A DNA stretch of 64,000 bases, from positions 248,001-312,000 of the forward strand of contig DFLF01000017.1 in NCBI GenBank assembly GCA_002373675.1, written 5' to 3'. How positions within the stretch are numbered: the first letter of the stretch is position 1; each line of letters begins with the position of its first letter. The notes beneath the pieces were generated by a model. That model had not been told where the DNA came from. It saw nothing but the letters and a program-made list of their open reading frames with translations, and searched no databases. This DNA comes from Pseudobutyrivibrio sp. UBA3626. Its GTDB lineage: Bacteria > Bacillota > Clostridia > Lachnospirales > Lachnospiraceae. Shown piece after piece: positions 33,635 to 42,624 of the stretch. A program made the position numbers and the translations under genes.

Positions 33635-35965
33635 TTAGTAAGGAAATACACATTTATAGCCTGCAGCTTCTACTGCTGACTTAAGTGCATCAGTTGCTGT
33701 AGATTCGTCGTATTTAGAATCATCAATCTCTAAGACAGCCTCAGCCTTTTCATGACTTGGAGTCGCGCTTACAACAAAATCCAGCTTCTCTAACTCTTCC
33801 TTGCAATGAGCCTCACAATGAGGACACATCATACCTTCAATCTTAATAATCATATTATCTCCCTCCATATTATCTATATTATCAATAATTTGTGTATTTT
33901 TTTCAACAGACAATTCTTCATTTTGGGAAATATTTGATGCATTCCTGTCGCTGTTCATATTATTATCAAAACTTATCAAATTAATTCCATTAAGCCTTAG
34001 TGCATTAAGTACAACACATATACTTGAAAAGCTCATAAATAGCGCACACAGTTCCGGTGTTAACTCAATTCCAATTCCACTTAATGCTCCTGCCGCAATT
34101 GGGATTCCTATTACATTATATATAAATGCCCAGAAAAGATTCTGTCTTATGACCCGAAGCGTCTTCTTACCTATCAAAATAGCATTTACCACATCAACAA
34201 TACTATCGCCTTGAAGAACAACGTCCCCTGAATCTATAGCAATATCAGTACCGCTTCCAATCGCAACACCTATATCCGCCACGCTAAGTGCCGGTGCATC
34301 ATTGATTCCATCGCCAACCATCATAACAGGACGCGCATCCTCAGCCTTCATAATCTCTTCGACGTGGCTGGACTTACCATCCGGCAACACATCGGATATT
34401 ATATTCTTAATACCGGCTTTTGCGCCGATATCTTTAGCAACTTCACTTCTGTCTCCCGAGAGAAGATATGTATCAATTCCCATTTCCTGCAACTTACCTA
34501 CCGTAAATGCACTGTCAGGCTTAATCTCATCTTGCATTGTATCGTATTCTTTGACAGTAAGTCCTTTGGGGATACCTCTTGTAATTGTTCCGGTCTTATC
34601 GAATACAACGCTCTTAGTACTCCCGATTATCTCCATAATTGCAGCAGACTTAAAGAGAATCTTAGACTTCGCCGCTTTGCCGTTACCCACCATAATAGCA
34701 ACAGGCGTTGCAAGTCCAAGGGCACAAGGACAGCTTACTACAAGTACAGATACGCCATGTATAATTGCCGTTACCATATCAGCGCCAATTATCAACCATA
34801 TAATAAATGTTATAAGAGCTATAATTATAACAGCAGGAACAAAATAACTTGCAATTTTGTCTGCAAGCCTGCTAATGGGTGCTTTTGATGCAGAAGCATT
34901 CTCCACTATCGTTATAATCTTACCAAAAGATGTATCTTCTCCAACAGCTTCTACCTTCATCAGGAAGTTGTCTTTATAGTTATTAGTTGCAGAGAATACG
35001 TTGTCACCCACGCTCTTATTAGCAAGCTTACTCTCACCAGTTAGTGCTGACTCGTCAATAGCTGTATTACCTTCTAGTATAACACCGTCTGCAGGAATCA
35101 TCTCCCCCATGTATACGCGACATACATCCCCTACTTTAAGTTTGCTTGCAGGGATTACTTTCTCCTCACCGTTTATAACAACATTTGCCATCTTAGGACT
35201 CATCTGTATTAAAGCTTCAAGTGCGTTTCCAGTTCTACTCTTAGATATTGCTTCAAGAAGCTTTCCAATTGTTATAAAAACAAGAATCATTGCCGCCGAA
35301 TCATAATAGAGGCTCATATGCTCACCTGTTATTGTAAGATAAACACTTAGTCCAAAGCTCACAAGAGAGCCTAGCATAACAAGGCTGTCCATATTAGGGG
35401 ACAGGTGCAGGAAGCCTTTCGCACCGTTTATGAAGAACTTATGATTGATACACATAACAGCAAAACAGAGAATAGCTTGAATCACAGCTCCAATCAACGG
35501 ATTGTCTATAAGAATCTGCGGAAGTGGCAGCCCAAACATATGGTGTCCCATTGCTACATACATCAATAACAAGAGCAGTACCCCGGAACTCACTAGTCTT
35601 GCAACATGATTGTTAATATCTCTCTTATAGGAATCGTTAATGTTCTTAACCTTTTCTTCGCTATCAATATCAGTCGCCACCTCTATTGCCTTGTAGCCCG
35701 CCTTAGATACTGACATGGATATAGCATGAGATATTGCCTCTCTGCTTGGGGTAACAGCTGATTGAGCGTTGCTCGACTTCTCAACTGTAGTATCAGATAT
35801 AGTCGTCTTCGCATCACCAATAGTTACTTCCATCGAATTAGTTAGCAGATTAACACTACAATCTACCACACCCTCTGTCTCTCGCGCAGCTTTATCAACC
35901 CGAGCTACACAAGCCGCACAGGACATACCCTGTATATTAAATTTAAGTTTATTATTATCAGCCAT
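33635..35965 (-). CDS. copper P1B-type ATPase lacking its nucleotide-binding domain
   Basis: 776 aa. An N-terminal HMA domain (MSCAACV, 14-20), TM helices, actuator loop with TGES (309-312), CPC motif (412-414), phosphorylation site DKTGT (456-460), GDGIND (551-556), MSFSS (644-648) and an extra C-terminal HMA domain with CPHC (714-717). Between DKTGT and the SGDR of the P domain (503-506) there are only about 43 residues, instead of roughly 150. The N domain with its HP motif is therefore missing, in frame, at about 34515-34545 of the DNA. Without it ATP binding should fail. Either this is a recent in-frame deletion or an unusual variant. It would otherwise export Cu+. Confidence 0.85.
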   Translation of the reverse strand: MADNNKLKFNIQGMSCAACVARVDKAARETEGVVDCSVNLLTNSMEVTIGDAKTTISDTTVEKSSNAQSAVTPSREAISHAISMSVSKAGYKAIEVATDIDSEEKVKNINDSYKRDINNHVARLVSSGVLLLLLMYVAMGHHMFGLPLPQILIDNPLIGAVIQAILCFAVMCINHKFFINGAKGFLHLSPNMDSLVMLGSLVSFGLSVYLTITGEHMSLYYDSAAMILVFITIGKLLEAISKSRTGNALEALIQMSPKMANVVINGEEKVIPASKLKVGDVCRVYMGEMIPADGVILEGNTAIDESALTGESKLANKSVGDNVFSATNNYKDNFLMKVEAVGEDTSFGKIITIVENASASKAPISRLADKIASYFVPAVIIIALITFIIWLIIGADMVTAIIHGVSVLVVSCPCALGLATPVAIMVGNGKAAKSKILFKSAAIMEIIGSTKSVVFDKTGTITRGIPKGLTVKEYDTMQDEIKPDSAFTVGKLQEMGIDTYLLSGDRSEVAKDIGAKAGIKNIISDVLPDGKSSHVEEIMKAEDARPVMMVGDGINDAPALSVADIGVAIGSGTDIAIDSGDVVLQGDSIVDVVNAILIGKKTLRVIRQNLFWAFIYNVIGIPIAAGALSGIGIELTPELCALFMSFSSICVVLNALRLNGINLISFDNNMNSDRNASNISQNEELSVEKNTQIIDNIDNMEGDNMIIKIEGMMCPHCEAHCKEELEKLDFVVSATPSHEKAEAVLEIDDSKYDESTATDALKSAVEAAGYKCVFPY

Positions 35966-35990
35966 CGTTCTTTCCTCTTAATGTATATAT

Positions 35991-36096
35991 GGGGTTTGAA
36001 TTATGATTAGTGATGTATATAGTTCAAATTTAGGTGACGCTTCGCTTGCGTCAATGCATTTGAACTATACACATTACTAATCACCTCAAAGCCCGC
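35991..36096. repeat. long imperfect palindrome with conserved internal-loop bases
   Basis: A core outer stem of 24 bp (36006-36029 against 36058-36081) has two differences and extends with gaps to about 40 bp. Inside is a second stem TGACGC/GCGTCA with a short loop, separated by an asymmetric internal loop AGG and ATGC. The internal-loop bases match those of the tandem units at 8925-9014 although both stems differ. It lies upstream of the copper ATPase gene. Confidence 0.75.
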
Positions 36097-36162
36097 AACC
36101 TACACTTAATAGTAACACCCGGAGTTAGTCTTGTCAAACTTGGGTTGACACGGGGTGACACC

Positions 36163-36193
36163 AAAAAAGAGGTCTGGCAAACGCCAGACCTCT
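36163..36193 (-). terminator. terminator of the gldA-dhaKL operon
   Basis: A perfect 10-bp stem GAGGTCTGGC/GCCAGACCTC with an AAAC loop, followed on the minus strand by TTTTTT. It begins about 40 nt after the DHA kinase stop. Confidence 0.9.
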
Positions 36194-36230
36194 CATCAAT
36201 TCAACTGATATTAAAAGTATTTCACGCAGA

Positions 36231-37982
36231 TTATTTAACAAGCTCTCCAAGCTTTGTGAAAATTTCGCCTAGCGCAAATGCACCAGCATCAGGATAACCA
36301 ATTGATCTCTCGCCAACTGTACCTGCACGTCCCATATGAGCAACGTGCTCTGCTGTAGCTGCAGCACCATCAACAGCTTTCTTAGCTGCTCTATCAAATG
36401 AAGTCTTCATATCGCATCCTTCAGAAGCGCAAGCTGTCCACTCATCTGCGCAAGGAACAAGAGCATCTATTAATGTCTTATCTCCTACAACAGCTCCACG
36501 ACCAAATGATCTCTCACCTGTAGCCTGAACACCCTTAACTGCAGCCTGAAGAAGATCAGCAACATCTTTAACTGTAAGTTCTTTCTTGCCCTCTGTAGAC
36601 TTACCAGCGCTACGGAATGCAGAACCCCAGATAGGACCTGATGCACCACCGCAGTTCTCCATGATAATCATAGAAAGTGCACCGATAAATTCTCCTATAT
36701 CGCCTGAGTGATTAGCATTAACTTCATCCCACTCTCTCTTAACTTGTCTAAATCCTTTAGCAACTGATTGACCAAAGTCACCATCACCAGCATGAGAATC
36801 AAGCTCGCACCATGGCTGCTCACTCTCAATAATTATCTCTGCCATCTTATCAATTAAGAATACAACAGCATCCTGACTAATTGTAGCTCCATTAGGAACA
36901 GATGACATCTTAGATGTATCAGCTGTAAATGAAACATTAGTATTATCTTCAGCACCAAACTTAATCTCTGAATATGTTGGAGCATCACAAGGACCTGTTA
37001 CTCTAAATCCAGGAGCTTCTGATATAGCATTTAACATCTCCTTAAGTTCATCGTCCATCTTAAGAAGGGAAACTGAAGCACCAAGCATATCAATTGATGT
37101 CATGAAGTTACCAACAAATACTCTAAATGTCTTAACACCCTTATCTGCAAGTACTTTAGCAATAGAGTTGTTGAATAGATATAATTCCTGAAGTGGTGTA
37201 GAACCAAATCCATTAACAAGAACAGATACTTCTTCACCATTAAGCTTTAATTCATCAAGAAGAGCAGGAACAATTCTCTCAGCTAATTCATCAGCTGTAG
37301 CAATCTTCTCTCTCTTAATACCCGGCTCACCATGAATACCAACACCAAATTCCATCTCTCCTTCAGATATATCAAATGTAGGTTTTCCTGCTGCAGGAAC
37401 TGTACATGATGAAAATGCGAATCCAAGTGAACGAACATTATCAGCAGCCTTCTGAGCGATTCTCTTAACCTCAGCAAGGTCTTTGCCCATCTCTGCAGCT
37501 GCTCCAGCACATTTGTGTACAAATACTGTGCCAGCAACACCACGACGACCTACTGTATAAAGACTATCTTGTACAGCAATATCATCTTCAACCTTAACAT
37601 AATCAACTTCAAGTCCATCTTCTCCTGCAAGAAAAGCGGCATTCTTAAAGTTCATCATATCACCAGAATAATTCTTGATGATCATAAGTGTTCCCTTATC
37701 GGAAGCGATAGCCTTAAGTGCTTGATATACCTGAACCTGTGAAGGTGAAGCGAATACATCACCACATACAGCAGCATCAAGCATACCCTTTCCAACGTAA
37801 CCAGCGTGTGCAGGCTCATGACCTGAACCACCACCAGATACTAGAGACACCTTATTCTTGTTAATATCTTTCTTCTTAATAATCTTATATTTTTGAATAA
37901 ACTCTAAGTCAGGATGTGCATTTGCAATACCATTACACATTTCCATAACAACAGTTTCTGGTCTATTAATAATCTTTTGCAT
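36231..37982 (-). CDS. ATP-dependent dihydroxyacetone kinase, DhaK-DhaL fusion
   Basis: 583 aa from the ATG at 37982, preceded by GGAG 8 nt upstream; a longer frame from 38012 lacks a ribosome site. The DhaK half (about 1-325) has GGSGHEPAHAGY and the substrate-binding histidine H217 (GVGIHGEPG). The DhaL half (about 360-583) binds ATP and Mg2+ through DSHAGDGDFGQS. The fused form uses ATP rather than the PTS phosphoryl donor DhaM. It phosphorylates DHA made by the adjacent glycerol dehydrogenase to DHAP, which enters glycolysis. Its operon ends at a perfect terminator. Confidence 0.95.
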   Translation of the reverse strand: MQKIINRPETVVMEMCNGIANAHPDLEFIQKYKIIKKKDINKNKVSLVSGGGSGHEPAHAGYVGKGMLDAAVCGDVFASPSQVQVYQALKAIASDKGTLMIIKNYSGDMMNFKNAAFLAGEDGLEVDYVKVEDDIAVQDSLYTVGRRGVAGTVFVHKCAGAAAEMGKDLAEVKRIAQKAADNVRSLGFAFSSCTVPAAGKPTFDISEGEMEFGVGIHGEPGIKREKIATADELAERIVPALLDELKLNGEEVSVLVNGFGSTPLQELYLFNNSIAKVLADKGVKTFRVFVGNFMTSIDMLGASVSLLKMDDELKEMLNAISEAPGFRVTGPCDAPTYSEIKFGAEDNTNVSFTADTSKMSSVPNGATISQDAVVFLIDKMAEIIIESEQPWCELDSHAGDGDFGQSVAKGFRQVKREWDEVNANHSGDIGEFIGALSMIIMENCGGASGPIWGSAFRSAGKSTEGKKELTVKDVADLLQAAVKGVQATGERSFGRGAVVGDKTLIDALVPCADEWTACASEGCDMKTSFDRAAKKAVDGAAATAEHVAHMGRAGTVGERSIGYPDAGAFALGEIFTKLGELVK

Positions 37983-38016
37983 TTCATTTTCTCCTTCTTC
38001 TAAAAAATTCACGAAA

Positions 38017-38044
38017 ACCGAACGAATGTTACCACTCGTCCGGT
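38017..38044 (-). other. intercistronic stem-loop between gldA and the DHA kinase gene
   Basis: A 9-bp stem ACCGGACGA/TCGTTCGGT (one G-U) on the minus strand with TTTTCG after it. It may attenuate or stabilise the two-gene mRNA. Confidence 0.5.
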
Positions 38045-38065
38045 TATCAAATCAGTCAAATTATT

Positions 38066-39211
38066 CTACCAAGTCTTGATTTCTTTCTTGCGAGCAGCAC
38101 CAATCTGTGAAGCAACCTTGATTGCTGATGCTGTAGCCTGTGCTGTAACAGGGAATGGCATATTGTGAATTGACTCATCAGGAATACATGCTTTCTCAGC
38201 AACCTTAAGAAGTAATTCATCGCTTACATCCCCAGACTTCATATCTGCTAGAGATACAGGAAGTCCTACTGCGATACAGAAATCAATAACTTCAAGTAGC
38301 TCTTCCTTAGGAGCATTCTCTAATACTAATTGACATATTGTACAGAATGCAACCATCTCACCATGGAAGAAGTCATGATGTGCTGGAAGAAGTGTCATAC
38401 CATCAACGATAGCATGTGCAGCAGCAAGTCCGCTTGACTCAAATCCAAGACCTGAAAGTAAGATGTTAGTCTCAACAATCTTCTCGAATGCAGGTGTAAT
38501 CTGCTCATTGTCACAAGCAACCTTAGCAAGAACACCGTATTTCTTAAGGTTCTCATAGCAAAGAGTAGCAAGTGCATATGAAGCATCTGTACCATATCCA
38601 AGCATTGTTCCTTCTGCTCTGTTAGCACCACAAGGAAGTCCTGCATTGACATTAGAGCAAGAACGTACATTAGCACGTGCTTCGAAGAATGTTGCAAGAG
38701 CATCACCCATACCACTTACTAAGAAACGTGTAGGTGCTGTAACGATAACGTTAGTATCAATCATAACTACGCTAGGGCTCTGCTTGAAGTAAGCATAGTC
38801 CTCAAACTCATGATCATCTGTATATACAACAGCTGAGTGAGATGTTGGAGCATCTGTAGCAGCAATTGTAGGACAAATAATAAGATTTGTACCAGCAGCA
38901 ACACACTTAGATGTATCAATAGCCTTTCCGCCACCAAGACCAATTGTACATGTACATCCGGCATCCTTAGCCTGTGCCTGAAGCTTAGTAATTACGCTTC
39001 TGCAACACTCACCTTCAAATCCATCAGCATAAACCAACTCAATGCCCCACTTCTTCTGAGTCTCTTCTAACTTATCCTTTACAAGGTTAAGCGCAAATGG
39101 GTCACCGATAAGTAATGCCTTATCGCCAAATGTCTTAACGAAATATCCCAAGTTCAATAATTCGTCTTCGCCTTGTACATACTTTGTTGGTGTAATAAAC
39201 GCTTTTCTCAT
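38066..39211 (-). CDS. gldA: glycerol dehydrogenase
   Basis: A 381-aa metal-dependent, NAD-linked enzyme that oxidises glycerol to dihydroxyacetone. It belongs to the GldA group of iron-containing alcohol dehydrogenases. NAD motif GLGGGKAIDT at 91-100; zinc ligands D170 (GMGDALA), H266 (AAAHAIVD) and H283 (FFHGEM). The ATG is preceded by GGAG. It is followed 83 nt later by the DHA kinase gene, forming a short oxidative glycerol pathway. Confidence 0.95.
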   Translation of the reverse strand: MRKAFITPTKYVQGEDELLNLGYFVKTFGDKALLIGDPFALNLVKDKLEETQKKWGIELVYADGFEGECCRSVITKLQAQAKDAGCTCTIGLGGGKAIDTSKCVAAGTNLIICPTIAATDAPTSHSAVVYTDDHEFEDYAYFKQSPSVVMIDTNVIVTAPTRFLVSGMGDALATFFEARANVRSCSNVNAGLPCGANRAEGTMLGYGTDASYALATLCYENLKKYGVLAKVACDNEQITPAFEKIVETNILLSGLGFESSGLAAAHAIVDGMTLLPAHHDFFHGEMVAFCTICQLVLENAPKEELLEVIDFCIAVGLPVSLADMKSGDVSDELLLKVAEKACIPDESIHNMPFPVTAQATASAIKVASQIGAARKKEIKTW

Positions 39212-39364
39212 ACCTAAAAATCTCCTTTACATTATAATATTGAATTTTTCTCCCTAATAAGGGCCGCGCGTTTTCGCATACACTTATTATAGCAAATCGA
39301 AAATAATTATCAATAGTCACAATTATTTAAATTAAACAATACACAAACTTATGTATTTTGACGA

Positions 39365-39407
39365 CAAAAAAGCCTCCACGCAATAAGAGAATTGCGCCAG
39401 AGGCTTT
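39365..39407 (-). terminator. terminator after the NlpC/P60 gene
   Basis: Stem AAAGCCTC..ACGCAAT with its complement (two unpaired bases) around an AAGAGA loop. The minus-strand T run is at 39365-39370. It lies about 25 nt after the stop at 39430. Confidence 0.75.
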
Positions 39408-39429
39408 ATATAATTCAAGCCCTTTATAA

Positions 39430-40683
39430 TTAGTAAATTCTTCTTACATCAGCAATGCTTCTATAGTTAGCATTACTAATCTTGATTCCATCCCTCTCGT
39501 TAGATGCATGTACAATGTTGCCATCACCAACATAAATACCAACATGGCTACCATAACATACGATATCACCAGGCTGCATATCACCTGTTCCTACGCTATA
39601 TCCACAATTCTGCTGGCTGTATGAAGAGTGAGGTAAGCTAACACCAAATTGAGCATATACACTCATTACAAATCCAGAGCAATCTGTACCTCCTGTAAGA
39701 GATGAGCCACCATATACATATGGATTACCTACAAATTGACTCGCATATGATGCAACAGAACTTCCGCTTCCACTTCCCGGTGCAGCGTAAGATCTTGATG
39801 AACCGGATGATGAAGATGATTTGCTACTGCTCTTGCTACTTGTTGTCTTCTTTTGATTTTGAGTCTGAGCAGCTTTAGCCATCCTAGCCATTGCTTCTGC
39901 AGCTGCCTGTCTCTGTGCTTCTTCTTGAGCAAGACGAGCATTAGCTTCTGCTACAGTCTCAGCTAGTGCGTACTTTGTAGAAAGGGTAACTTCAGAGGTT
40001 TTTACAAATCCGTCACCGTTCTCACAAGTTATTTTAATCCATCCAGGTGTTGAGTTCTCATCAAGAACAGCAAATACAGTTCCTTGTGGGAAATCACCAA
40101 CAGAAATTCCGTTATCACTAGCTTGATCTTTAACTTGAAGAGCAGCTACACTAACTGTAGCTTGTCTTTGAGAAACAGAACGAGCAAGATCTGCATTTCC
40201 TATTACAAGATATTCTCTCTTAACATATCCAGTTACATTACCAGATACAATCTTATACCAATCGCCTTCTGACTCAACAACAGATGCTCCACAGTTATTA
40301 TAAAGCATACCAACTATTTCTGAATTCTCATCAGGAAGTGCACGAACGTTAGTATATGACTCTGTCTGACAAATTGCTATGTCTTCATAGCTAGCATTTC
40401 CAGTCTGGACAAGTGCTGCACTATTAGCTGCAACAGTTGCACCTGCATCATCTGCAAGAGCATTTCCAAGAAGAAGAGATACTCCGGCAGTTGAAGAACC
40501 TTCGTCAACTGCTTTATCCTCATTTGTAGATACAGTTGTTGTCATTGCAGTTACACCAGAAAGTGCTGTTGACTTTGTTGCCGCATTAGCATTAAGAGTA
40601 AAACCACCTACGCCAACTGCAAGGCCTGTACATGCAATAGCTGTCATATATCTAACGTGCTTTGAATTAAATTTAAACTCCAT
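39430..40683 (-). CDS. secreted NlpC/P60 peptidoglycan endopeptidase with SH3 domains
   Basis: A 417-aa protein with a signal peptide (about 1-35, ending NANAA). Two bacterial SH3 domains (about 105-165 and 170-232) bind wall. An Ala/Gln-rich coiled coil (about 238-272) and a Ser-rich linker lead to a C-terminal NlpC/P60 cysteine peptidase with C335 (TDCSGF), H380 (SHVGIY) and H392 (IVHAS). It cuts stem peptides in the cell wall, probably for cell separation or turnover. It is monocistronic with its own terminator. Confidence 0.95.
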   Translation of the reverse strand: MEFKFNSKHVRYMTAIACTGLAVGVGGFTLNANAATKSTALSGVTAMTTTVSTNEDKAVDEGSSTAGVSLLLGNALADDAGATVAANSAALVQTGNASYEDIAICQTESYTNVRALPDENSEIVGMLYNNCGASVVESEGDWYKIVSGNVTGYVKREYLVIGNADLARSVSQRQATVSVAALQVKDQASDNGISVGDFPQGTVFAVLDENSTPGWIKITCENGDGFVKTSEVTLSTKYALAETVAEANARLAQEEAQRQAAAEAMARMAKAAQTQNQKKTTSSKSSSKSSSSSGSSRSYAAPGSGSGSSVASYASQFVGNPYVYGGSSLTGGTDCSGFVMSVYAQFGVSLPHSSYSQQNCGYSVGTGDMQPGDIVCYGSHVGIYVGDGNIVHASNERDGIKISNANYRSIADVRRIY

Positions 40684-40799
40684 GTTTATATCCTTTCAAA
40701 TATCACATATGTTACAAATTTGTTACACAACGATTACATTATAGCAACGAGATATTGTTTTGTCAAATAAATGGGAGCTTTTCTTACAACATTTCATTA

Positions 40800-41717
40800 T
40801 TATTTCACATTTTCAAGGTAACGAGAGGCACTAGTTATGCAATTTGCACCATCAGCACAGGCGGTAATGACCTGTCTTAACTGTTTTGTCCTAACATCCC
40901 CTGCTGCAAATACGCCAGGAATTGACGTTTCACCACTCTCTGTTGCTTTAATATATCCAGCTTCATCAGTATCAGGTAGACCTTCAATCCCTTCAGTATT
41001 AGGAAGAATTCCAACAGCCATAAATACACCATTTACATTAAGAGAAGACTTATCTCCTGTCTTCTTATTGGAAATGTTTACAGCACTTACCATTTCATCT
41101 CCCACAATTTCATCTACAACACTATCAAGGACAAGCTCTATATTGTCAGTAGCTCTAACCTGGTCTTCAAGAACTTTCGCGCCTCTAAAGGCATCTCTTC
41201 TATGTATAAGATATACCTTAGCACTTGTTCTTGCCAGAAACAGTGCATCTTCTAATGCAACATCACCACCGCCAACTACAGCCACATCTTTATCTCTAAA
41301 AAATGCACCATCACAAGTTGCACAATATGAAACACCCATTCCGCGAAGAGCACCTTCTCCTGGAACGCCAAGTGTCCTATGTCTTGCACCTGTTGCAATT
41401 ATTACCGTCTTGGCTTCAATATCATCCTTTGCAGTATGTAGTATCTTAATTTCACCCTTATCTTCAATTGAAGTTACGTTCGCCACTAAAAACTCTACTT
41501 CCTGCTCTGTAGCATGTGCCTTGAATTTATCAGCAAGTTCCATGCCCGTAACCTTAGGAAGTCCCGGATAATTATCAACTTCATATGTGCTGGTAACCTG
41601 ACCGCCACAAAGAGGGCTTCTATCTACAATAAGTGTACTTAAACCAGCACGTTTGCCATATATACCTGCACTAAGCCCTGCCGGTCCGTTTCCAATAATT
41701 ACAACATCATAAATCAT
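40800..41717 (-). CDS. trxB: thioredoxin reductase
   Basis: A 305-aa FAD flavoprotein that reduces thioredoxin with NADPH. FAD motif IGNGPAGLSAG (8-18), redox pair CATC (132-135), NAD(P) motif VVGGGDVALEDA (about 147-158), and the late FAD motif GVFAAGDVR. Length is typical. GGAGACAG precedes the ATG. No thioredoxin gene is adjacent. Confidence 0.96.
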   Translation of the reverse strand: MIYDVVIIGNGPAGLSAGIYGKRAGLSTLIVDRSPLCGGQVTSTYEVDNYPGLPKVTGMELADKFKAHATEQEVEFLVANVTSIEDKGEIKILHTAKDDIEAKTVIIATGARHRTLGVPGEGALRGMGVSYCATCDGAFFRDKDVAVVGGGDVALEDALFLARTSAKVYLIHRRDAFRGAKVLEDQVRATDNIELVLDSVVDEIVGDEMVSAVNISNKKTGDKSSLNVNGVFMAVGILPNTEGIEGLPDTDEAGYIKATESGETSIPGVFAAGDVRTKQLRQVITACADGANCITSASRYLENVK

Positions 41718-41867
41718 ATTCTGTCTCCTTTCTTATGTACATTTCCAAAAGAACTGCAAATAGCGAATCCTTAGCAATAAAAACACGAAATTTTCACTTT
41801 TTTTATTGCGATAACCATAATATAATATATATACAAAGGTAAATACTACATGAAGGGAGGAGTTACT

Positions 41868-42068
41868 ATGGATATGCCAAGTGCATCAATGATTAATTCT
41901 AACAATGGTGTTCTACAGCAATTCGGTATCGCTATGCTTGACAAACAACTTAATGTTCAAGAAGCTCAAGCTGCTACAGAAGTTGCAATGCTTAATTCCA
42001 TGCCTTCTCCTTCTTTGGAGAGTTTGGTTAATCCTGCAATCGGTGGCAATATCGACATTGGCGTATAA
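41868..42068 (+). CDS. YjfB-like putative motility protein
   Basis: A 66-aa peptide of the YjfB family (PF14070), named putative motility protein after its sigma-D context in Bacillus. The pattern is a leading helix (QQFGIAMLDKQLNVQEAQ) and a short Gly/Pro-rich end. The ATG at 41868 follows GGGAGGAG; an upstream ATG at 41850 overlaps that site. It is alone between minus-strand genes, with its own terminator. A TTGCGATAA upstream is only vaguely like the sigma-D -10 element. Function is not known. Confidence 0.82.
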   Translation: MDMPSASMINSNNGVLQQFGIAMLDKQLNVQEAQAATEVAMLNSMPSPSLESLVNPAIGGNIDIGV

Positions 42069-42092
42069 CCCTATATAGTACTTACTATTGTA

Positions 42093-42129
42093 TGCAGCAT
42101 TTTGTCTTTGACAATATGTTGCATTTTTT
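42093..42129 (+). terminator. terminator of the YjfB-like gene
   Basis: 14-bp stem TGCAGCATTTTGTC and its near complement with a TTT loop (one G-U and one mismatch), followed by TTTTTT. Confidence 0.75.
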
Positions 42130-42145
42130 CGAAGTCTCGCACATT

Positions 42146-42520
42146 TTATTTTTCTACAATTGCTTCAATCTCTAGCATTACATCTTTTGGAAGCCTTGCA
42201 ACCTCAACGCAACTTCTTGCAGGATAAGGCTCAACAAAATACTTTGCATATACTTCATTGATAGCAGCAAAATCATTCATTTCCTTAATAAATACAGTTG
42301 TTTTAATAACTTTATCCATTGACGAACCAGATGCCTCAATGAGATTCTTAAGATTAGAAAATGCCTGTTCAGCCTGAGCTACGGAGCCGTCTGGAATATT
42401 GCCAGTTGATGGATCAACAGGAATAACTCCTGATGTATATACTACTGAACCCATGTCAATAGCTTGTGAATATGGTCCTATTGCTGCTGGTGCCTTGTCT
42501 GTACTTACTACTTTCTTCAT
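42146..42520 (-). CDS. RidA family enamine/imine deaminase
   Basis: A 124-aa trimeric protein of the YjgF/YER057c/RidA family. It hydrolyses reactive 2-aminoacrylate and related imines formed by PLP enzymes. The family end motif ARSCVEVARLPKDVMLEIEA includes the essential arginine (about residue 103), and the N-terminal IGPYSQAIDMG is typical. GGAGGAAC precedes the ATG. It lies close to threonine-pathway genes but is not in their operon. Confidence 0.95.
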   Translation of the reverse strand: MKKVVSTDKAPAAIGPYSQAIDMGSVVYTSGVIPVDPSTGNIPDGSVAQAEQAFSNLKNLIEASGSSMDKVIKTTVFIKEMNDFAAINEVYAKYFVEPYPARSCVEVARLPKDVMLEIEAIVEK

Positions 42521-42624
42521 TATTTGTTCCTCCTTTGATTCTATATTTAGACTATACTTTATTTAAAACGAATCGCTTCATGGTATCCTTCGCATACTTA
42601 AGCAATTCGTTTATACCCAAAAAA

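Noticed and set aside
34302..34888. Two long plus-strand ORFs opposite the copper ATPase
   Set aside because: Shadow frames of a conserved coding sequence; no start signals.
36120..36165. Insertion sequence end near TTGACACGGGGTGACACC
   Set aside because: No transposase, target duplication or partner inverted repeat is visible; at most a fragment of a REP-like palindrome.
40837..41571. 244-codon plus-strand ORF opposite trxB
   Set aside because: Long only because of codon bias in trxB; trxB motifs are intact on the minus strand.
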